Positions 8,205 through 15,450 of a stretch of DNA of 64,000 nucleotides are shown piece after piece. The stretch comes from Cladopsammia gracilis (lineage: Eukaryota > Cnidaria > Anthozoa > Scleractinia > Dendrophylliidae), in NCBI GenBank assembly GCA_022457155.1, contig JAJGOT010000164.1:926001-990000 (forward strand), written 5' to 3'. Numbering within the stretch: the first letter of the stretch is position 1; every line of letters starts with the position of its first letter. Made by a program: the position numbers and the translations under genes. The notes under the pieces are model-generated. The model saw only the letters and a program-made list of their open reading frames with translations, was not told the DNA's origin and ran no database searches.

Positions 8205-9400
8205 ATTCGTTTTTCTGGAGCAGATATTTTTTCCAGAATTTAAATTCATTTTTCTGGAACAGATATTTTTTCCAGAATTTAAATTCAAATTCATTTTTCT
8301 GGAACAGATATCTGCTCCAGAATTTAAATTCAAATTCATTTTTCTGGAACAGATATCTGCTCCAGAATTTAAATTCATTTTTCTGGAACAGATATCTGCT
8401 CCAGAATTTAAATTCATTTTTCTGGAACAGATATTTTTTCCAGAATTTAAATTCGTTTTTCTGGAACAGATACTTTTTCCAGAATTTAAATTCATTTTTC
8501 TGGAACAGATATCTGCTCCAGAATTTAAATTCGTTTTTCTGGAACAGATATCTGCTCCAGAATTTAAATTCGTTTTTCTGGAACAGATATCTGCTCCAGA
8601 AAAATCAAATTCATTTTTCTGGAACAGATATTTTTTCCAGAAATCAAATTCATTTTCAAATTCATTTTCAAAATCATTTTCCGGAGCAAATGTACGTGGA
8701 AAATCTGCGCTCCAGAAAAATCCATTTTTTCTGGAATAGATATCTGCTCCAGAAAAATCCATTTTTTTTTTTCTGGAAGGTATTTTCTGCTCCAGAAAAA
8801 TCCATTTTTTCTGGAATAGATATCTGCTCCAGAAAAATCCATTTTTTCTGGAAGGCATTTTCTGCTCCAGAAAAATCCATTTTTTCTGGAATAGATATCT
8901 GCTCCAGAAAAATCCATTTTTCTGGAAGGTATTTTCTGCTCCAGAAAAATCCATTTTTTTTTTCTGGAAGGTATTTTCTGCTCCAGAAAAATCCATTTTT
9001 TCTGGAATAGATATCTGCTCCAGAAAAATCCATTTTTTCTGGAAGGCATTTTCTGCTCTAGAAAAATCCATTTTTTCTGGAATAGATATCTGCTCCAGAA
9101 AAATCCATTTTTTTTTTCTGGAATAGATATCTGCTCCAGAAAAATCCATCTTTTTTTCTGGAATAGATATCTGCTCCAGAAAAATCCATTTTTTCCGGAA
9201 GGCATTTTCTGCTCCAGAAAAATCCATTTTTTTTCTGGAATAGATATCTGCTCCAGAAAAATCCATTTTTTTCTGGAATAGATATCTGCTCCAGAAAAAT
9301 CCATTTTTTCCGGAAGGCATTTTCTGCTCCAGAAAAATCCATTTTTTCCGGAAGGCATTTTCTGCTCCAGAAAAATCCATTTTTTTCCGGAGGGGTTTTG
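8205..9400. repeat. Palindromic minisatellite array (CTGGA...TCCAG units)
   Basis: A dense array of about 36-45 bp units. In the left half each unit has a near-perfect palindrome CTGGAACAGATATCTG followed by CTCCAG, linked by AATTTAAATTC. In the right half the link is AAAAATCCATTTTTT and two unit types alternate: GGAATAGATATCTGCTCCAG and GGAAGGCATTTTCTGCTCCA. Every unit can pair with itself or with its neighbours. The position is between the HTH gene and the small plus-strand gene. Function unknown; candidates are a replication/recombination site, a binding-site cluster or simple expansion. Confidence 0.85.
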
Positions 9401-9495
9401 AAATTCAAAATGCATTTTCCGGGGATTCATTTTCATTTTCCGGAGTGGGTAAATTTCCCCTGAATGGATTTTGAAAATTTCCCCTGAGGAAAAAA

Positions 9496-9717
9496 ATGAT
9501 TGGAAAGAAAATGCCTTCAAATTCAAATGCGAAAAGAAAAAAACTGAGTGAAAGTGACGACGAAATTGATTCCATTGACCTGCTGATGGAAAGCTATGTG
9601 AATTTGGAAAAGTGGGTTGAAGAGATTGCCGCAAATATGAAAAAACAAACTGAATTGTTTGAGAAAATGATGACTGAATCAACTCATTGCAAATTCTGCG
9701 GATCTGCACAAATCTGA
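9496..9717 (+). CDS. Small acidic/helical protein with C-terminal CxxC
   Basis: 73 residues (MIGKKMPSNSN; a second in-frame ATG follows five codons on). It has a basic start (AKRKK), an acidic segment SESDDEIDSIDLL, a heptad-like helix ESYVNLEKWVEEIAANMKKQ and a terminal CKFCGSAQI that could be half of a zinc site. The same layout, acidic segment then helix xIELLFESFVNLQEEHKIL, occurs in the protein at 30546-30872 of element 2, although that gene lies near the left terminus there. I infer that the two are related and that the gene has moved. Role unknown. Confidence 0.5.
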   Translation: MIGKKMPSNSNAKRKKLSESDDEIDSIDLLMESYVNLEKWVEEIAANMKKQTELFEKMMTESTHCKFCGSAQI

Positions 9718-9781
9718 AAAAAAGTTCTTCCTTTTCCAGAATTGAATTCTGGAAAAGATTTTCTCCCTGATTTCAGCGAGA

Positions 9782-10405
9782 TCAAACTTCATCGTCCTCA
9801 TTCTTGTCCTCAAACTCATCGAATTCCGAGGCAGCTTCCACCTTTTCCTCCACCAAAACTTCGTCCACGATGCATGTGATGGCTTTCAGATTTCCGCAGA
9901 AAAGATGTTTGATTGAAAACACAACTTGCCCCCGGAGATGAACGCCAATGAGTTCTTTTTGCCTCAGGATTGGTTTTTTCTTCCCATCGTCGCACAATTC
10001 CCAAAATCTGCAGGAGAAATCCGTGTGCTTGAGTTTGGAGGGATAAATCTTGGCATAAATCTTTTCCTGCTCGGATTTGTCGATTTTCACGAGAGTGAAA
10101 TCTCCCTCCTGAAATCGAGCAAAAGACGGAGAAATCTCTTTGATTGCCTGCTTCTTTTTCATCGCAGCAGAGTTGAGATGTTTTTCCAAATCTTTGAAAA
10201 ATTTGATGTTTTCTTCCGGAAGAGTGATTCCCAGAGAAAACGAGTCACCTTGATGAGCGAAAATCTTGAATTTGGTTTGGAGTTTCACTTTGAACCGTGA
10301 GTCCATGTGGAGGCAGGGGAGAAGGCAGAAATTAATTTTTCCAGAAGATTTTTTCACGGGGTCTCCGAGTGAGCAGTCGGGGATAGATATTTTCTCGGGA
10401 TTCAT
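9782..10405 (-). CDS. Conserved protein with acidic tail, candidate ssDNA-binding protein
   Basis: 207 residues from MNPEKISIPD at 10405; this methionine is conserved in the second copy and the gene overlaps the upstream gene's stop as ATGA. The body is mixed beta/alpha with conserved patches (KLQTKFKIFAH, SFSLGITLPEENI, SEQEKIYAKIYPSKL, KELIGVHLRGQVVFSIKHLF). The last 15 residues are almost all acidic (EFDEFEDKNEDDEV). An OB-like beta-rich core with an acidic C-terminal tail is the common plan of replication ssDNA-binding proteins (T7 gp2.5, SSB), and PolB-encoding viruses need one, hence the call. This is inference; no sequence signature proves it. Homologue: 44627-45262. Confidence 0.35.
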   Translation of the reverse strand: MNPEKISIPDCSLGDPVKKSSGKINFCLLPCLHMDSRFKVKLQTKFKIFAHQGDSFSLGITLPEENIKFFKDLEKHLNSAAMKKKQAIKEISPSFARFQEGDFTLVKIDKSEQEKIYAKIYPSKLKHTDFSCRFWELCDDGKKKPILRQKELIGVHLRGQVVFSIKHLFCGNLKAITCIVDEVLVEEKVEAASEFDEFEDKNEDDEV

Positions 10406-10617
10406 TTTTTGGGAGGAGATAAAAAATAAATTAAATCGTGAAAAATCCATTTTTCCATGAACTTGCGATCCTCTTCCGATCGGACTGGGAGAAAACCAGT
10501 GGCCATGTCAACCGCTTTTTGGAAGTTTCTTTCTGCGTCACACGCTTTTTCCCAGTCCGTTTCCTCTTTGATTTTTTCAGCCTCTTTCTGAGGAGTGGAT
10601 TTGTTTTCACTTGACAT
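10402..10617 (-). CDS. Small charged protein of unknown function (71 aa)
   Basis: Starts MSSENKSTPQKEAEKIKEET at 10617 and ends in an ATGA overlap with the next gene's start. It is highly charged, mostly helical by composition, with a conserved-looking core AERNFQKAVDMATGFLPVRS. The equivalent stretch in element 2 (45259-45469) begins with the same residues but is frameshifted, which supports this being a real gene. The overlap with the downstream start suggests that the two products are made from one transcript, unusual for a host-expressed gene but common in compact viruses. Confidence 0.45.
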   Translation of the reverse strand: MSSENKSTPQKEAEKIKEETDWEKACDAERNFQKAVDMATGFLPVRSEEDRKFMEKWIFHDLIYFLSPPKK

Positions 10618-10640
10618 TTTTTCTCCAATGAAGAAAAAAT

Positions 10641-11153
10641 TCAAAACGTGGCTTGAAAATCTTCAACGCATGTGTCCATAGCAGCATTAATATCGGTGTA
10701 AACTTTGGGCATTCCTTTTCTTGCTCGAGAACACATAAATTTTTCATCCGCAGCCTTCACTCTCATGAGATTCAGGAATTTCTCCAGTCTGGGAGAAACC
10801 CAAGTGACTTCGTGCGATTTTTCCTGAGAATCCAGAAAATGAGTTTTTTTCTTGCAGAGTTGATTGAAAAAAACTGTGCGCGATAACCCAAATCGATCCC
10901 GAATTTCCTCTGCGGTGAAAAAGTCTTCCCCATCAATCTGGATGAATGGTGAGTCTTCTTCCTCCTGAATCCAGAACACTTTTTGGTCGGTTCTTCTGGT
11001 ATATTTAGTGTTGCCCGATTTGAGAACTCGCAAAATCGTTTTGGAGGGAAGACCAGTTTTTTCTGATGCTTCTTTGAATGTGAAAAAAAATTGTTTTTCT
11101 TTTCCTTCCCCTCCGGGGTTCGCTTCGCTCACTTCCTGAATTGAAAACTTCAT
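10641..11153 (-). CDS. Helix-turn-helix DNA-binding protein with two modules
   Basis: 170 residues from MKFSIQEVSEANPG at 11153, preceded by CATTTAAAATG. First module FFTFKEASEKTGLPSKTILR then a basic NTKYTRRTDQKVFWI, of the NUMOD1 type; second module DFFTAEEIRDRFGLSRTVFF, followed by HFLDSQEKSHEVTWVSPRLE and a C-terminal helical part. I read it as a sequence-specific regulator, distinct from but related to the protein at 6534-7109. A short low-complexity patch (SEANPGG) comes from the dispersed GCTTCGCTC motif. It is divergently transcribed from the polymerase gene with under 40 bases between starts. Homologue: 45494-46003. Confidence 0.55.
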   Translation of the reverse strand: MKFSIQEVSEANPGGEGKEKQFFFTFKEASEKTGLPSKTILRVLKSGNTKYTRRTDQKVFWIQEEEDSPFIQIDGEDFFTAEEIRDRFGLSRTVFFNQLCKKKTHFLDSQEKSHEVTWVSPRLEKFLNLMRVKAADEKFMCSRARKGMPKVYTDINAAMDTCVEDFQATF

Positions 11154-11191
11154 TTTAAATGGGGAAAAAAGATTTTTTTTCTCCATTAAAA
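11154..11191. promoter_or_regulatory. Divergent start region of HTH gene and PolB
   Basis: The minus-strand gene starts with TTTAAAATG (rc of CATTTTAAA) and the plus-strand gene with ATTAAAAATG at 11192. The AT-rich 38 bases between them must contain or overlap both control regions. An earlier ATG at 11159 lies inside this space and is less likely to be used. Confidence 0.4.
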
Positions 11192-14100
11192 ATGTCTTTA
11201 GCTGCATGGCAATCCTTTGCGCGATCGACAAATTTGCGAGGTTGGTCGCGATTGAAAAAAGATGAACTGGTGAAGTTTTTAGTTGGAAATCTTTGGCAAG
11301 GAGGGGGAAAAAATCAGCCAAAAACTCGAAAAAGACGAGCCAACCTAGATGCCGAAAATGAAAAAATTGATGTGCCTTTTTTGATTCCGGAAAGAAGAAT
11401 TGTTTCCCCCAGAGTCATTCCCAGAGCGATTGAAGAAAATGTAGATACGGTTATCGATTGGACAAATTGGTTGGAAAGTGTGGATGACGCGGATGTTCGG
11501 AGAAGAGCCAATCCCGCAGTGGAAAGATTGAAAGAACAAGTCAGAAGATTGTGGGAACAGAGATTAGCCGTGGAAGAAGGGCAATCCGCTTTGCGAGGAT
11601 TCGCGAGACAATTTTTTATTCAAGGAGATGATTCCATTTCTCCCCAAGATTTTTTCCGGAGAGCAAGATGGTTGGTTCTCAGGCTCCTGCGAGAAAATCC
11701 ACAAACAAGAGTGAAATGCGTTTTGAATGTGGAAATGTCCCAAACCAATTTGGCTTCTGGGGAGGAAGTGATTGAAAATCCATTTTTCCATTCCCGGCAG
11801 AAAAGGAATTTGGGGAACAACCCAGAGATTCTGGATGAAATGGAAAGAGAAATGATTGAGAATCTGGAAAACTTCAATCGCAGGGGATCCAATTGGATGT
11901 TTGAAAGAGTTTTGCGTTTGGAAATTCATTTTGTGCGCTGGAACCCCCTGCGAGGATCTGGGTGGATTGAACTGCCTGCTGATTTGGCAAACAAGAAAGC
12001 CGTGATCAACATGCAAAATGAAGATGAGATGTGTTTCAAATGGTGCTTGGGCAGAGCCGCAAATATGGTCAAAGTTCATCCGGAAAGAATCACACCGACT
12101 TTGCGTGAACAAACAGAAGAGATGAATTGGGATGGCTGCGAATTTCCCATGGCCGTGGAAAAAATCAAGTTTTTTGAGGCCAGAAATCCTGACATTTCAG
12201 TGAACGTTTTTGGCTGGAATGGATTTGTTTTTCCCCTGAGAATCACCAAGGAAGAAAGGGGACTTCATGTGGATTTGATTCTGCTGACAGAAGAATTCAA
12301 AACGCATTATTGTCTGGTGAAAAATTTCTCCCGCTTGGCAAGCTCTCAAGTTTCGCGAAATGGGCATGAAAGATTTTTCTGCAAAAGATGCCTCAATTCA
12401 TTTCCCAGAGTGGAAAGTCTGGAGAAACACAAAACCATTTGCGGAGATTTTGAAGCCGCGAGAATTGAACTTCCAGGAGGAACTTGTTCCTTCAAAAACT
12501 TCCCAAAAATGATGCATCTGCCTGTTGTTGGATATGCAGATTTTGAGTCAATTTTGAAACCGCTGGGGGGAACTCAAAAAACCCACGAGCATATTCCCTG
12601 CGGATTTGCGTTTCATCTCGTTTCCCCGTTTTTGCAAATGGAGCCTGTGTTGAAAAGAGCTGCAAATGAAAATGAAGAACTTCCCAAAGAGTTTATTCGG
12701 AAATTGATTTCCCGAGTGAGAGAAGCTCACTTGAATTTGCCGAAAAAGGAAATGATTCCCCTGACCAACCAAGAATGGAAATCATTTCGAGAAGCGGAAG
12801 TGTGCTGGCTGTGTCGAGAAGAATTTGGAGAAAAAAGTCTGTCCAAGGTGAGGGATCACTGCCACTTCTCAGGAAAATTCAGGGGAGCAGCGCATCAATC
12901 TTGCAACCTGAAGTTTCAAAGGCCAAAATTCACCCCTGTGTTTTTTCACAATCTGGCAAACTATGACGCTCATCTTTTTGTGCGAGCTTTGGGGACAATG
13001 GATGAAGTTTTGAGCGTGACATGCATTCCCAACAATGAGGAGAAATATATTTCCTTTTCCCTGAAATTTGAGTTGAAAAAAGAATGGAATGAGGAGAAAG
13101 GGAAAGAATTTTCAGTGAAACATGAAATTCGATTTCTGGATTCCTTCAAATTCACGCTGGCAGGATTGGAATCGCTGGCAGAAAATCTCCCCAAAGAAGA
13201 ATTGAAAGAAATCACCAGATTTTTTGGTGAGAAAAGTGATTTGATGCGACGAAAAGGAGTCTTCCCCTATGAATTCATGGATGGGTTTGATAAGTTTGAG
13301 AAACAACTGCCAAAGAAAGCCGCTTTTTTCTCCAGATTGAATCAGGAAAAAGTCTCAGATGAAGATTTTGCCCATGCCCAGCGAGTCTGGGAAGAATTTG
13401 AAGTGAAAAATATGGGCGAATTTCACGATCTTTATCTGAAAACGGATGTGCTGCTGCTTGCAGATGTCATGGAAAGTTTCAGAAAACTTTGCGAAGAAAA
13501 CTATGAACTGGATCCCGCGCACAATTTTACCACCCCTGGGTTGGCTTGGGATGCAATGCTGAAAGTGACCGGAGTGAAGTTGGAACTTCTAGATGATGTG
13601 GAACAGTTGTTGATGTTTGAAAAAGGAATCAGGGGAGGAAACGCAAATGCATTCAAGCGATTTGCGAAAGCAAACAACCAATATATGAAAAATTTCAATC
13701 CAAAAGATCCATCTCGTTTCCTGGTTTATTTGGACCCAAACAACCTTTATGGATGGGCCATGTCGCAGCCTCTTCCAGTTGGGAAATTCCAATGGATGAG
13801 CGAAGAAGATTTGCAAAACTGGGAAAAGTTTGTGAAAGAAGAAGGTCAAGGTTGCATTCTGGAAGTTGATCTCATTTATCCCCCAGAATTGCATGACGAG
13901 CATAATGATTTTCCCCTGGCTCCGGAAAAACTGGCGCTGGGTGGGATTGAAAAACTCACGCAAAATCTGAGGGACAAAGAAGGCATGGTTTTGCACGGAC
14001 GCAATCTGGCGTTTTATCTTTCCCAGGGAATGAAGTTGAAAAAGATCAGGCGAGGAATCAAATTCGAAGAAGCACCTTTCATGAAATGTTATATTGACAA

Positions 14101-15094
14101 AAACACTGCCCTGAGATCCAAGGGAAAAACGAAGTTTGAAAAAGATTTCTTCAAACTCATGAACAACTCAGTCTTTGGGAAAACCATGGAAAACCTGAGA
14201 AACCGAGTCACGATTGAACTGGTGAAAGATGCGGAAAGGGCAGAAAAGCTGGTGAATAAATGCAACTTCGCCGATGTGAAAATTTTCGATGAGTTTCTGA
14301 TTGCAGTCAAGATGAGGAAAACGCGAGTGGTCATGTCAAAACCCATCTTTGTTGGGATGTCAATCTTGGATTTGTCCAAACTTTTGATGTATGATTTTCA
14401 CTATGAATATGTGAAGAAAAAGTGGGAAAATGTTTCTCTCCTGTATACCGACACAGATTCTTTGGTGCTGGAGATTGAAACGGAAGATTTTTTTGCGGAC
14501 ATTGCGGGGGATGTGGCAGAATGGTTTGACACAAATGATTTTTCCCCAGAGCATCCAGCAGTGTTGAATGGAATGCCAATCGTGCCGGGGAACAAGAAAA
14601 AGATTGGGTTGATGAAAGATGAATGCGAGGGTGCCATTTTGACAGAATTTGTCGCCCTGAGACCGAAACTGTATTCTCTCCTGATGGAGAAGAATGCAGA
14701 AACCACGGAGGAACAAAAGGCAAAAACCACGGAGGAACAAAAGGCAAAAGGAGTGAAAAAATGCATGATCAGGAAGAGTTTGAGACATGCAAACTTTGTG
14801 AAATGTTTGAGGACAAAACAAAAGCAACTCAGGAGGCAAACTATTTTTCGCAGCAGAGGGCACCATTTATTCACGGAAAACATGACCAAAATTGCGTTGA
14901 GTGCGGAAGATGATAAAAGAGTGATTTTGGGAAATGGAATTGATACGCTGGCGTTGGGGCATTGGAGACTGGGGGAAATATTCCCCCAAAATGAGCATGA
15001 AATTTTGGAAAATGAAACTGATCTAGCGTTGGGGCATTGGAGTATGGAAGAAATATTCTCCCCAAATGAGCGTGAGATTTTGGAAAATGATTGA
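11192..15094 (+). CDS. polB: Protein-primed family B DNA polymerase (Polinton/adintovirus type)
   Basis: About 1300 residues; an in-frame ATG at 11159 would add 11. The N-terminus LRGWSRLKKDELVKFLVGN resembles a SAP-type DNA-binding helix pair. A C2H2-like finger begins at CKRC near residue 408 (counted from 11159). The exonuclease I motif YADFES is near 459-464. A cysteine/histidine module CWLC ... RDHCHFSGKFRGAAH ... CN at about 549-585 looks like an HNH/endonuclease VII-type zinc fold inserted between exonuclease and palm. Polymerase motifs: A DPNNLYGWAM at about 859, B KLMNNSVFGKT at about 999, C YTDTDSL at about 1096. Protein priming is inferred from family. The C-terminus has a duplicated TTEEQKAK and a 75 bp duplication encoding two LALGHW...EI.F.. 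units. All catalytic motifs are present and the frame is intact. Confidence 0.92.
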   Translation: MSLAAWQSFARSTNLRGWSRLKKDELVKFLVGNLWQGGGKNQPKTRKRRANLDAENEKIDVPFLIPERRIVSPRVIPRAIEENVDTVIDWTNWLESVDDADVRRRANPAVERLKEQVRRLWEQRLAVEEGQSALRGFARQFFIQGDDSISPQDFFRRARWLVLRLLRENPQTRVKCVLNVEMSQTNLASGEEVIENPFFHSRQKRNLGNNPEILDEMEREMIENLENFNRRGSNWMFERVLRLEIHFVRWNPLRGSGWIELPADLANKKAVINMQNEDEMCFKWCLGRAANMVKVHPERITPTLREQTEEMNWDGCEFPMAVEKIKFFEARNPDISVNVFGWNGFVFPLRITKEERGLHVDLILLTEEFKTHYCLVKNFSRLASSQVSRNGHERFFCKRCLNSFPRVESLEKHKTICGDFEAARIELPGGTCSFKNFPKMMHLPVVGYADFESILKPLGGTQKTHEHIPCGFAFHLVSPFLQMEPVLKRAANENEELPKEFIRKLISRVREAHLNLPKKEMIPLTNQEWKSFREAEVCWLCREEFGEKSLSKVRDHCHFSGKFRGAAHQSCNLKFQRPKFTPVFFHNLANYDAHLFVRALGTMDEVLSVTCIPNNEEKYISFSLKFELKKEWNEEKGKEFSVKHEIRFLDSFKFTLAGLESLAENLPKEELKEITRFFGEKSDLMRRKGVFPYEFMDGFDKFEKQLPKKAAFFSRLNQEKVSDEDFAHAQRVWEEFEVKNMGEFHDLYLKTDVLLLADVMESFRKLCEENYELDPAHNFTTPGLAWDAMLKVTGVKLELLDDVEQLLMFEKGIRGGNANAFKRFAKANNQYMKNFNPKDPSRFLVYLDPNNLYGWAMSQPLPVGKFQWMSEEDLQNWEKFVKEEGQGCILEVDLIYPPELHDEHNDFPLAPEKLALGGIEKLTQNLRDKEGMVLHGRNLAFYLSQGMKLKKIRRGIKFEEAPFMKCYIDKNTALRSKGKTKFEKDFFKLMNNSVFGKTMENLRNRVTIELVKDAERAEKLVNKCNFADVKIFDEFLIAVKMRKTRVVMSKPIFVGMSILDLSKLLMYDFHYEYVKKKWENVSLLYTDTDSLVLEIETEDFFADIAGDVAEWFDTNDFSPEHPAVLNGMPIVPGNKKKIGLMKDECEGAILTEFVALRPKLYSLLMEKNAETTEEQKAKTTEEQKAKGVKKCMIRKSLRHANFVKCLRTKQKQLRRQTIFRSRGHHLFTENMTKIALSAEDDKRVILGNGIDTLALGHWRLGEIFPQNEHEILENETDLALGHWSMEEIFSPNEREILEND

Positions 15095-15173
15095 TTTTTT
15101 CGTGTGGAAATTCAGCGGAGAAATCTTGAAATTGGCCAATTTCAAGATTTTGTCTTGTGCTCATTTGGGCGTT

Positions 15174-15450
15174 AGTAGGTGGTAAAAGAGACTTCTGAGA
15201 CACCCTCAAATTCCCCTGAATTTCACACAAATATTTCAGACCCAACAAATCTCAAAAATTCAACAATTTCTGTCAGTTTTCACACAACTCCGCAATTTGT
15301 CAAATCTGCTCAAACTTATCAGAATTGCGTGGTATCTGTTGATTTGAACTGATGAAAAATAATTTATTATTTGTTGAAATCTGCAGGAAATATTTGTGTG
15401 AAATTCAGGGGAATTTGAGGGTGTCTCAGAAGTCTCTTTTACCACCTACT
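15174..15450. repeat. Right terminal block of element 1, bounded by 64 bp inverted repeats
   Basis: AGTAGGTGGTAAAAGAGACT at 15174 begins a 64-base arm whose exact reverse complement ends at 15450 (...CCACCTACT). The arms enclose about 150 bases. The outer end matches the AG...CT termini of Polintons and directly abuts host DNA. The matching left terminal repeat is outside the window, so its length cannot be measured. Confidence 0.85.

Larger units (their letters stand above)
1..15450. mobile_element. Integrated Polinton/adintovirus-like element 1 (right-hand part; left end outside window)
   Basis: A block of virus-type genes (capsid, penton, packaging ATPase, fibre, protein-primed PolB) that ends in a 277 bp inverted-repeat block at 15174-15450. 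The right flank starting AAAGAAGTCTG at 15451 continues as host sequence also found uninterrupted at 50398, which places the element edge at 15450. All genes visible here have open frames. The integrase, protease and left terminus expected for such an element would lie left of position 1. Assignment to the Polinton/adintovirus group rests on gene content and on the close relative at 29565-50208. Confidence 0.9.

Noticed and set aside
8205..9400. CRISPR-like array
   Set aside because: Units lack unique spacers, and the context is a eukaryotic viral insertion with no cas genes.
8193..9709. Two overlapping minus-strand open frames of about 380-395 codons
   Set aside because: They are translations of the palindromic minisatellite; several frames are open at once because of the repeat composition, and the products are pure repeats.
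14331..14889. Several minus-strand open frames of 130-170 codons opposite PolB
   Set aside because: Antisense to conserved polymerase motifs; no own conservation or start motif.
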